This document shows positions 15,008-27,000 of a stretch of 64,000 nt of DNA, in pieces; positions within the stretch are counted from its first letter, which is position 1, and each line of letters opens with the position of its first letter. The notes below the pieces were generated by a model. It made no database searches and had not been told where the DNA came from. It saw nothing but the letters and a program-made list of their open reading frames with translations. The stretch spans positions 20,996,700 to 21,060,699 of the forward strand of contig CM050657.1 in NCBI GenBank assembly GCA_027574665.1, in the 5' to 3' direction. Position numbers and translations under genes: made by a program. The stretch comes from Rhynochetos jubatus. Taxonomy: Eukaryota > Chordata > Aves > Eurypygiformes > Rhynochetidae.

Positions 15008-18000
15008 GTAAGTACAGCTTTCCACCTCGCGCTTCACGCGGACGTTTTTGTCCCCGCTTGTGCAGGGTGTTACCTCCTGCACCCTCTCCAGCACAGAGGC
15101 AAACAGACGCTGTACCCACTGGGAAGGGGCAGCCCACGTCAGAGCACGGATGGTTTCACCTGACTGGACCACAGGGTAGGGAAGGGTCGGGGGCAGGGAC
15201 AGGCTGAACAAACCCATATTCTGTTACCCTGTACTGCTCATGCTACTCATGCCTCTGATTCAAAAGGAGAGAATAATCAAAGATAAAGCATCTGTGTTCT
15301 GAGAGAAAATAACCTCCTGACCTCTTTGAGCCTGTTAAGAACTTGGGTCGGGTATTTACATTTAATAACGCAAGTACTGAGCTAGGTAACTCCCAGGCAC
15401 TTTTTTTGCGCTGGTTCAGTGTGTTTGACCCAACTGCTTGTACAATGCCATGTCCCATTCAGCAAAAGGCTTGAAAGAGTTCCTGGAGCTGTGTGTGATA
15501 CCTGGCACAGCGGTGATTCTACTCACCGCATAGATATTGCATGTGGGAAATGGGGAGAGAAGTGCTGGCAGCCCTGACCCGCTCCGTTCTGGGTTGCGGC
15601 TGGGAACCAGAGAGAAAGGCCTCCTGCCCTGGGTTTGTGAGGGGCAGGTGTTGTTCATGGAGGCAGGAGTGCAGGGGCAAGAGGAGAAAGAACTCGCTAT
15701 GTGAAGGCTGAGGCATTCGACTTTGCATTACGGAGAGGTAAGACAGTTGCCTCTGCTTAGGAGAGATCAAGAGACCCTCTGCGGGACCCTCTTTGCTGCC
15801 GTTGTGCAGCAGATTAATAAAACTTCTTTCATCCTTACCCCACATTAAATGACAAGCAGGTTTCTCAGTGTAGTTTCTTTCTGAAAGTGTATTTCTTGCA
15901 GTGGTAACGGTGGTGTTGCTGTTTATAATTCTGGTCTAACTGAATTCTGTGTCTGAGGTCAGACTGGTGACAGTACAGTCTGCTGCAGAGGATTCATCTG
16001 CAGAAAAGCGTGGGGCTGGGTAACTGCCCCGGGTGCGTAGGTGTTGGTCTGTCGGGGATGGCTGGCTGGGTAATGGGGGTGTTCACAAAGTGCAGAGAGC
16101 CTCTGTGTCTGCCTGGTAAGGTGTTTGTAGTAACGTGGGGAAGAGTTTTGTCTTTCTGGAGGGAGCAGAGAAAGGAGGGCAGCTGTAGATGAATAACAAG
16201 GACAAGCAGGAGGAAGGAGGGTCAGTCGTGCAGTATGGGCTGATGGCCCAAGTTGCAAGTCAGGGAACATTTTACTAGAATAGGCTGTTTCTTCCCATCA
16301 GTGCTTGTAGTGTGACCCCCTTCATTTGCCTTGTAACCAGAATGTACACAAAATAATTTTACGGAGTGATGGTGGGTATTATAGAAAGGGAAGGTGCTGT
16401 AAAAATGTCTACTAACGTGCATTTGCATAAGTTTTTCCATTGTAAATGTTTACGCAGCCAACTTTGAAAGGCTTTTGTGACTTGAGGGACATGGGATCAG
16501 GAAATAGAAACAATATCATGACCGGGATTTTCTGAACCGGGAGCCAGAGGTTATGTTCTTAAATCCATTCTGAGGTGGTTAACATGAATGGCTTGATTAA
16601 AGAAATGGGGAGCACCCAGCCTTGTCAGCCAAGAGCAGCCTGATCTGTGGTGCGAAGGGCTGGCGTTAAATACGGTCTGAGAAATGTCACACAAACTTCT
16701 GTCAAAGCACCTGCCAAGCTTTCAGCTTACCCTGGTCTGCAGTTCGTGTGTGAAGAGAAAGGGTTAAGGGTGGTGAATAAGTCTTTCCCTCTGAATGTCA
16801 TCTTGACAAAATAGGCAGCTTTGCTGAAGCTGGAAACTTCCTCTGAGATGTATCAGTTTCAGCTGTGTTACTGACTGGAAGGTGTCTGACCTTCCAGCTC
16901 CTCTGCTACTTCTGTCTGAAAAACCAGAGGCCGGAGACCGGGGGGCAGGGGGAACTGAAAGCCTGACTGCAAAAGGTTTTCACAAAAAGGTAGTTATGCT
17001 GAAAGTGAGAAAGTGTCAACTATGTATAGATAAGGAAAACAAAATATATGAAATTTGCTCTGAAGAAAAAGGTGTAATTCCACAAAGCTCTAATATTTAT
17101 TGGGCAGATCAGTCAAAATCCAGCAAAAGCACTTAGAGAATGAAATAGTGATTTTCTTCAAGAGCTGCTTTAGAAAAACAGTGTCTGTCTAAATACAGTG
17201 AGGTGAGCGGGGTGTATTTGCAGGGCCTTTTGAGCATGCCTCCCCTCCTTTTCTGGAACTTAGAGCAGCAGCATCTAAGCTCGGGGAGAGCTGAAGCAGC
17301 CAGCAAATGGGGGGGGGGGGGGGGGGGGGGGGGGGAGGCTCCTCCTCCTGCACTGCTGTCCTCTGCTCCGCTGGTCACACTGCCCCATAAAAGGCAAGAA
17401 GCAAAGCCATTTTCCTCCTTTCTCTGTGCCCGGATCGTTTGATCCGCCAGTTTATTGACAAGGACAGGGCTCCTTCACTTGCCTGCCTGGGTCCCGAAAT
17501 CAAGCGGAGCCTGCTGCCGCTGTACTGGTATCGTTCCCGCAGGGGATCTTCTCTGCGTGCTGTGTCTGTGGCTGCAGGATTAACACCTCTGGAGAAGACA
17601 CACAAAGGCTGGCTGCGGCTTTGGAATCCCTCTCGGAGGTCGCCGCCTGTGAGACACCGTTTCCAACCCCCTGGGTGTTCGGCCTGTCTCCTGGAGCGCT
17701 GAGCAGCGTGCCTAGCGTGGCAGCCGTCCTTAGGATTTCCAGGTGCTCCCCACGTGCACATCATCATCTGTGGACAAAACCGTGTACAGCAGGAGAGGAA
17801 GGAGAAATACAAGGCTTGTCCCATTTCCTCCTCTGGTTGGTTGAGAGGACAGAGAGTTGACAAAGTACTTGGAGACGTGTTTAAGCTGAGGGTGATGTAT
17901 TTACCTGCACACAGCCAGCCTGAACAGTGGGCGATTCTGAATACAGTTTTTAGGGAGAACCTGGAAAGTGACAGGAATTGGGACCACATAACTTGAGAGT

Positions 18001-21000
18001 TGTAACACTGAGGAGGGAAAGCCTAAGGGTAGAAATGGAGTAAGAGTCCCGTCTTTTCCATCCACATGCACTAAATTAAGGGACTGCTGAAGAGAATTCC
18101 TGCTTTTGATCTTAGGAAGCGCTCCTCCCTGCTCCTGTCATGCCCAACAGCCTTTTTTTGCTTACTCTTCCACTGATCTTCCCTGTCCTCAGCTTAAACC
18201 TCTTTACAAGTAGTATGACAGCAATCTTGTAAGGACTGTGTGATGGGGCACCTTCTGTGAAGATAAGAGGAGGGTCCTCTTGTGATGCAAGAGCCATTGA
18301 ACTGGTTTGTTTATCAGTTTCATAATCTCCACGCACACAAATTTTCTCTCATCAGCTGCATGAGCAGTTCTGCTTAGCACTGTTTGCATATCAGCAGGAG
18401 GAAATGGTGTAAGAGAACTGCATTGACAGATAAAACCAAAACCTATACCCTTCCTCGGGGCATATCCTCATCTGGCATTGGTTGCCCTGGGCTTGGTGAA
18501 ATTAGCAATGTTGTGGCAATCCAAAGCAGTTGGGGATCATGTCTGTGACTTCCAGCTCTGTACCAGATCCTCAGGTGAATGAATAGATGCCTGTGAAATG
18601 GTCTTGCCTTTTCTTAGTGAAGTGGTACTGAGCTCTGGGAGCAGTTCTGAGTCTTCTGTGCCCTTTGCATTAATGCCATCAAAAGATACAGGTTCATGTG
18701 GATACATGACAGAATCCTCCAAACACCCTGGAAAAACTCAGCTATGATTTATGAGTAATTTCTTTTCATTTCCAGTTGCTCTTTATGACTCCTGGTATAA
18801 GGCTGCCTAGAACCCTAGCGATCTCTCTCCTGCATGGAGTGATTCTGAAAGGCATATGATGAATAGACTTTACAGCATAATTGTGAAAGAGATGAGGATG
18901 TTTTATTGATCTGCCTGATCTCCCCAGCTGGGGGGGCTGACCTCAGCCCACATTTCATGATTCCACAGCTGATGCAGTGTTTCTGTTACAGCCAAGGATG
19001 CTCTGAGAGTGGATTCTGGTTTTTTCCTCTGAGAGGAAGGGGTTGAAACCAGCATCGTTTGCTAGCTTAAAGCCACGTTGTAGGTTTTAACAGAATGCTT
19101 TGCAGGTGACTTAAAAGATTTGATCAGTCTGTTGTTCACTTGGGAGGAAGGGAAAAATCTATTTTTTGTAGTCAGTACTTCTTGGGCAAGCTCCACAAAG
19201 CTCAGCAGCTCCTGAGGAAGATCATGCTTACCACATTACAGCACTGCTCAGGCTTCCCTTGGGCTCTTGTGCATTAATGTGGCCCTCCACTGGGCAAAAG
19301 AGTCCTCCAGCCCCCCTTACATGAGATTCTAATTTAATTTAGCTGGGACAAAATGTTTCTTATGGCTGATCTACAGGAGCACACGTACAGTGTGCATTTG
19401 CACTAGGATAGCCAAGTGGGGTTTTATTTAGGCTGTTGTTTAGGATCTGTGTGTGAAAATGTGCCTAGCAATCAGCTGTCTCACTGTGATTTAGCTGAAA
19501 TCTATTATTTGTTTTTTTCTCATACAATTCAGTGCACATACAAGCCCTCCAATTTACTCATTCGTTGCTGATTTTGGCCCTGTGTCTTTTGGTTTTCTGC
19601 TTTTTCATTCCATCCTGAGATGCTCACTCTACTGAAAGCTAGGGCCCTTTGGTGTTTTCTTTCTTTCTTTCCAGTCAGAAGAAGAGTTGAATAAATCACA
19701 CTGAGGCTGATGCTGATATCACTTTCTGCAGTGACATCTGCAAACATGTCTCAGTGACCAGGAACACTCTAGGTTTGTGTTAGTTCACAGACTCCAGAGA
19801 AAGATACAAAGAGAAATGTTTAAAATCCGTGTGCATTAAGCCATCTATGTGTCTCGGGATCTTCTGATACCTTTTCTCACGGGCAGGGATGTCATGGTGT
19901 GATTCCCTTCTGGAGGTGGTCTAACCGTATCTCCTCTGATCTGTTCCAGGTTCCGGAACTGCGTTTATACCTACCGAATTCTGCCCGATAAAGAAAATAA
20001 GCTAATTGTCCAGGTAAGCCATGCTGTGTACCATTGAGTCCCACAAAAATGCACCTAAGACCACTCACTGCTTTTTTCAAAGTAGGTCTAACACCAAGGG
20101 TAAAAGGCTATGAGGAGTTAAACTAATGGCCCTGGCCAACACAGTCCACTGCTATGGAGGTTTTAGTCTCTGGTTTGCTGAAATAACCATTGGCATGCTC
20201 TTTAACATGCGTGTCCTCAATTCAATGGTGCTGCCATGTTTTATAACTGAGAACCTCAGCCCAAGGAATACCTTTTCCTCTGAAGCCAGCTTCTTATCAA
20301 TATATCATTTCAGTCCAAAATTGCCTCACAATTTACCTACACCCAGAGAATGTAAATTGAGTTGTGGTCTCAGGATCCAGAAAATGCCAGGACTGAGGTC
20401 AGGAGTTTCAGACCTTCTGTTTATTCCTATTCTGCTTTAGGATCCTGAAGAAGCCACTTCTATTTTCTCAATATAGATCATGAAACTTGGGGTGGGGAGG
20501 GAGGCATGGTCTCTTACAGCCCCAAGAATTGGGCATGTGTTTACTAGCAGGCAGTGGGGACTGTAGCCTACCCACCCTCTTAGCACAGCCAGTGCTGCAT
20601 GGGCATTCCCTGTAAAATGAAATGGAAATGCCCATGCTACCCACGTGCCCCAGTCTGCCCTGCTGTTCCGAGCAGGTCTGCATTCGTTCCTTCCAAGTGA
20701 AGACGACAATTAGCCTCCTGCACTAGAAATACAGATTTCTACCAACCCCATGTGCAGCTCGCACGGCTCACGTGCACCATGTTACTTACGTATTTCCTGA
20801 AGTGCTTCAGAGGCATCAGTTTTTCTTCAAGACCTACTCCAAAGAGGCAGCCTATCTGAAACCAGAGTGATGAGGTTAGTGAGGGTAGTTGAGTGGTGGC
20901 AGCTTGCTTTCAGCTGTGGGCTGTTGGTAAGAATCGGGTGTCCTGGGTGCACACACCCAGCCTGGCTCCCTCGAGAGCCACCTTTGGGTGGTTCAGACTC

Positions 21001-24000
21001 GGGCTGTTCCTGGGAGTCCCACTCAGATGCAGCTCTGCATAAATGCAGTTGTATTACCACCAAGGCCAATTCCACCTCTCAGTGCTGTGCTCCAGAGCAC
21101 TGTGTGCCCAGGGCCAGCCACCAGCATCAACTCAGTGTCCCAGATGGCCTCACCAGCTTCAGCTGCTTTCCCCAGAGCCGTTGAGATAGCTCTGCCTCTC
21201 TTGCCACAGCGCTTCTGTTTCTGAGGAGGAACTGCCAGCAGGACGCTCTGCCAGACTTGATCTGGGTCAGTATATGTTACTGTGGCGTGTCACCAAAGCT
21301 AAGCCATCTTCCCCGAGGATCGGGCAACACCGTGCAGAGGAGCGTGTGCCGGCTTTGCAGTCTGCTAGTGAGTGCCAGCACTCAGCTGGAACAAATAACC
21401 TGTCATTCCAATCTGGCTCCACACTGTATGCTGCAGGCTGTTTGTAGTAATACTTGATTTTTCCCCATCATCTGGTGTATCTCAGCCTGTTGTCCTAAAT
21501 AATGTGTGTTGGCATATTGTACTGGTGTCATGATGTCTTGTGATGGTGTGCAGAAGGTGATACGGTGTTTATTGTTATTTACAGTACCTAGAGCAGCTGC
21601 TGAGATCAGGATCTTACTGCGCCAGATATAGCGGAACATCCCAGGCAGGGAGAGTGCTGGGGAGACCTGAGGCCCAGGGAGTGGGTACAACTATGCAAGT
21701 CCCAAGCCGAGCCAGGATGGGAACCAGGCCCTGCTAATGATGTCCTTGCTCTTTGCACTGGCACCGTGATGAGGAAGGGACCTTGTGGAACCCTAACTCT
21801 GAACGGGCTTGAGGTATGAGTTAGGCAGCTGCTTTGTCTTTTAGAAAACAAGTACAGAAATGATCGCATGTTGTCTTTTCACCAAGGGAGAGGAAGAAGG
21901 GAAGGCCAGAGGTTACCTGCAAAGGCAGCTACAGGAGCCCGAAATTTGCTCTTACGTGCTCTGGATGGGTCTTGGCACTCTGGGCAAGCCCTGTCCCCCT
22001 TCTTGTCCCTCAGGTGCTATGCTGGCACGTTGTGTGAGGGATGCTGAACATGCAGCCTGGCCTGCAGCCTTTTCTAGCATGGCACCACGAGTTACAAGAG
22101 GGTTTGAAATCCGAGTTCAGAGCAATGTGCCTGTGCGCCGGCAGCTCTGCGGAGTGTGCCAGGCTGCAGGCTGCTCCCAGGACTAAGGTATGGTGCAGGC
22201 TTGGCAGTTCTGTACATTACACCCAAGACGATGCAAATTACATTTCCCAGCTTGTACTGGGTCTGTAATTGGTTCTGCCATGACAAAGGGCCTGGTTTTG
22301 CACGCAGATCAGAGCACTGCAGCCATAAGAAATCATTATTTCTCTCTGCTGTGGCAATGGGAAGCTCTCGTGCTGGATCAAGGTTTATGAATGAGCAGAA
22401 GCTGTGACTGATGTCTGTCAGCGCAGGCTTTCCCCACCACATTAGAATAAATATGTTCTCATTTTCTCTTGGGAGGGATTATTGGACTACTGTTGGATCC
22501 AGACAGTATTATTAGGTCTCCATGGGATCTTTCTGAATGAAACCTTTTGAAATCTACTAGGTCTGTTAAGGAAATATGACCTACTAGAAGTACACCCCAA
22601 CAGATTTGTAAGATTCTTTTGGGATCTGTGTTGTGATTGTGAAGGATTTCTCTTGTTTATATGCTGTGGGATGCAGAGGGACTGTGGTGGAATACCTTTG
22701 TGTTCTGGGTTGCCAGGAGCTGTAGGTTGAATATGAGGAGTAGGCTAAATAAAGCGTGTTGTTAACTCATGTTCTGAAGACACAACACCTCCCGTTTTGT
22801 GCTGCTTTATTCCAGTTCTGTGGGAGAGGCAAAAGAAGGGGGCTGGATGCTTCTGGGAAGAGAGAGACGCGGTGAGAGTTGTAATTGAGGCACAGAGCAA
22901 AACAGTTTTGTGGTGTTGGCTGCCGTTCTGGCTACGTTGTTCCAGCTGGGCCAGGCTTTTCTGGTTGATTGTCTGTTGACTTTTGGATAAACCAAAAACT
23001 ACATCATGTGTATTAAAAGATCAGATTTTAAAAAAGGAAGAGTTCTCCTATGCAAGGATGTAAACGTTGTTGAATAGGAGGGAGTCTTGACATTTTAAAA
23101 AATCCCATTAAAAAGGAAGTAGTCTACTAATCCTATGGAATTAGAACAGGTGTTAAATTAATACAGCAGTCACTTGCTGCTTCTCATTTCTGGATTTAAA
23201 AAAGACATAGGAAAGATTCAGTACTAAATCTGGAGATTAGCTTGTATTAGTTACAAATATGGGCCCTGGTCATGTGGTGTGACCTTTTTTGCCTGCACAG
23301 TGCTCCTTCTCCAAGCTAACAAAGTTACCTTCCTGCCCAGATCTGGGCTGTTGTCTGTCAGGCATTTTTCATGATGACAGCAGGTTCAGAAGATGTGTAA
23401 TATCACCGCATTTCTGTCATGACAGCTCTCCCTCTGCCACTCTGTGGAGTTTTTTTTGTCTTTAAAGCTGCAAGTTGCTTCCCTTTTTTTCGAGTCTTGG
23501 AGAGGAGATATTTTTTTTTTTCTTTTCTTTGGTTTTTAGTTAGAACCTGGTCCGGTGCTGTTGGAATGATAATCAGTGTCTTTTTTTTTTTTTTTTTATG
23601 GTTAAATTAACTGTTCAAGTACAGGTGGAAGAAAGGAAGGTGAATATTTTTGCATTCAGAGATGCACATTTTTGCATTCAGGCTGAAGAAAAAAATATTT
23701 GCATATGCCCTTCCAGCATTTTGTGGCAATGCTGTGTGATCTGCCACTGGGGTTTCTGCATCTGCAGCAGGTCTGCAGCAGTTAGCACAGTCAGGAACCC
23801 CTCCTGCCTGCTGTATCTGGAATCAAACTGCTATCCCTCCCAAAACATACCAGGCTGTAGTGGTGACAGTCATAGACTTTTTTTTCTTTAAACACAAATA
23901 GAAATTCTTTCCCTTTTTCTCTGGGACTGCTGAATTTTCTCCTTCTGTTACTTGAGATTTCACAATATAGGCAAAGAAATGCATGGCTTGGATGAATCAA

Positions 24001-27000
24001 ACTTGCATCCTGCTGATGAAAACATATTTAAGGAAGGGGGGGAGGAGTAACAAAAGCCCCCAGGATCTGCAACAGTGAGTAGAGATCTTTGTCCTTAGGC
24101 TGAGAACAATTAGTCATCAAGATCTCTTTGTTAGCCTGCAGACTCACTGTAGTACAACACAGAACTGAGAAGCTGAGACAGGAAGAGAGCAAAGAACAGT
24201 TGCACAGAGATCCCAGGAGCAGGGGCATGAGGTGGGAAATCAAGTCAGGGTAGCTGCTGCCTGCCTGCCAGGCAAGTCACAGCTGGGGTACTTAACTTTC
24301 TCCTCTGTACGAACAAATGCTATTTTCCCTTGCCAAATGGGGAGGCATAATTTATGTGGAGTTGAAAGCTGGGGGACTAGCTGAGTGTAATCGTGTTTGT
24401 GCAAAGGGGGTGGGGGAGCAGCAGAGGAGTCCTTGGGAATCACAAGATCAAACTAAACACTAGAGACAAAGCAAAGACGCTGCAACTGTCTTTCTGAGCC
24501 AGGCATCTGGTCAGTTCTTGCCATCCGGATTCACAGGAGATAAACCTTTTCTATGCTGTTACTTCATCTCATTTATACAACTAGCTGAGATGTCAATATA
24601 AACCTTATACTCTGCAATCTCAATTCCTTGGGATCTTAGCATCTCTTCAATAAGGGGAAGTGCTCTTGTTCCTATTTTACAAATGGGGAACTGAGGGCCC
24701 AGTCTGAGTATTGGGTTACCAAAAATAATTTTAAATAGCTGTCCCTTATCAGGATCAGAGGATGTCTGTGATGCATCAGTATTCACCCCCCCTCATTTTA
24801 GATGTGCAGTCAAAGCTGAGTTGTGTCTCTGTAGTCAGTGGGAAGAAACAGGTTTCAGATCCATGTGGGCTCAAGTGTCCTTGGTAGGTCCTGCCTCTGT
24901 TGCCTAAAGAGCCTGGAGAACCCCCTTAAGCTGCCAGACTTGTCAGGCTGCAGTCAGGTAAGGAGAGTCCCATTTCAGCTGCCTCTTGTTCAGTATGAGA
25001 AGACGCTGAGGTCATGAGCTGCTGTTGACAAACTGCGGTACTGGCTTTGCCTAATGCTTTAACCTGTACTGCCTTTATATACTGCAATTTTTAAAATATT
25101 ATATTATATTTTTATAACCTGCCTCCTGAGTGAGGATGCTTGAAAGAGGTGATGAGAAGGAAGAAGGCACTGGAGTTGACTGGTCAGTAAATATGGATTA
25201 GCATAGGGTAGTGTGGTAGCATCTTTAAACCCACGTGGTGTTTGATCTCTAGATTTCTGGTTCCTCTCAAATAGGAGTTCACAGCCTGTATTATCTGATG
25301 GCTCTTCGTCAATCTAGCTGCTATGCAGTTATTTCTCAGTGGCAGCTAGATTGCATCTTAGTTTATGCTCACAGTCATCAGATAACACTTCATAGGTTGT
25401 TTGCAAGATCAAGCACTTACCCCGTGCCACTCTGCGCAAAGGCTGGGGGCAGAAACCCTGATGAACAGAGGGCAACATTGCACAAGCTGGACTGTTGCCG
25501 AAAGTGCCATGGAGAGTCAACCACAGCGTTCTGGCAACAGCTTTAGCTTGGTGTTAAATGTGGAGTCTCCTTAAGAAACTGGGGTATCGGCAGAGCAGGG
25601 CTTTGGCAGCTCGGTGCCATGGGCAGATTTTATAATCGTGTGCTGTATCCTGCCGTGCTGCGCGGCACAGTCTGCCCTCTGAGTCTGAGGAAGGTGCAGC
25701 CTCCCGGTGCTGTCCTGTGGGCATGACCTGATGCTTTAGCTCAGTTGTGTAACGTTCCCATCCTGTGACCCACAACTTGAACCAGACACGTTTGTCCACC
25801 TCCTCAGGCCTCACTGATCACTGCTGCTTCCTCCTGGCAAGGGTACTCTTGCCTTCTTTCTTGCCAACCTCTGTTGGGTTTCTTTCTTTTTTTCCCTTGT
25901 ATTACCCTTAAGTGTGCTCTCCCAGTCACGCCACTGTCACAGCTCTTGCCTCAAGGTGGGTACCTGCCTTGAAACCTCATGGGCTGCCAAAGATCGAGGC
26001 TCCAGTCACCCCCAACACTGAATAATACCGTTTGTATCTTTTGGCTGCTCCGCAGCTTGGCTTGAGCAGGAGTAGGAACCACTTTACGTTTCCAAGCAAA
26101 CTGGAAAAGTTAAAAAAATGCATTTAGGCAAAATGTTTCGTTTTGATTTTGAGCTTTTCAGAATTTATCACAGCGTTGCCAGGATGTTGAAGAAAAATGT
26201 TGTTTCAGGTGGAAAAAAAGGATCATCCTTTTGAAGAAGTCCAGATAAGCAATTTTGAACTTTTCACCTTTTTTTTTTTTTGTGGAGTGGGGGTTGCATG
26301 AAGGCCATGCCTTGTACAGCACATGCTCCAACCCCCTCCATTTTTTTTTCCTTTGAGCAACTGGTTGACCAGCTCCAGAGTTTGGCAGTTTCTGAGGGTT
26401 ACCTTGTGAGAAGGAATTGTGAAAACCTGCCTTCTTTTCACACTGCATAGCAGTATGGAAAACAGTATTTTTAAAGTTACTGCCTGCCTTTTTCTTTATG
26501 CTTCACCTTCCCGGGCTGTCCCAGCTGCCCGTCTCCTTGACGGAAAGTGGTGTGCGTGCATCTTCTGCGCTCTGCTCCGTGGGTAAACGTGAGACATGCA
26601 GTTCTGTTGCCAGATCATCATTTCTGTGAGCGTGAGCACTGCTTGCCTTTGTGCTGAAATTCGCCATTGCTGCAAGGGGCTAATTAAAAGTTACTTGTGG
26701 TTGTACTTACTCTTTGTTGCAGAGGGAGGGTCTGACCCTATTTACTTGTAGGTTTTGCTGACTTCAGTGAAAACTACAGATGCCCTGGCAGCACTGCTTC
26801 TTTTTTTTTTTTTTTTTTTGGCCTGGTAAAATTTTCTAGTCTGATAGGAGGCTGTGTGCAACAGGAAACAAATGGTGCTATGTGAGCAGTTAGAATGCAG
26901 GCCACAGCTGTGACTCACTGTCTCAACTGACACTGTAGGTTACCACTGTACACAGCACTGGCTTCCAGAAGGTAGGAGAGCTGATGACTACAGTGCACAG

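Larger units (their letters stand above)
15008..19949 (+). other. INPP5D: INPP5D intron 1
   Basis: A 4.9-kb GT-AG intron. It contains an octamer ATTTGCAT (16421-16428), a 27-base G run (17309-17335) and a TATA-like box (17387-17394) within a GC-richer segment of about 17.2-17.8 kb. The long minus-strand frame at 17375-17989 has no recognisable domain. Confidence 0.85.

Noticed and set aside
17375-17989. 204-codon minus-strand frame in INPP5D intron 1
   Set aside because: No domain, no splice or promoter context on that strand, and it sits in GC-richer DNA where chance frames are long.
26801-26819. T19 tract as the tail of a processed pseudogene
   Set aside because: No retrocopied coding sequence or target-site duplication is recognisable beside it.
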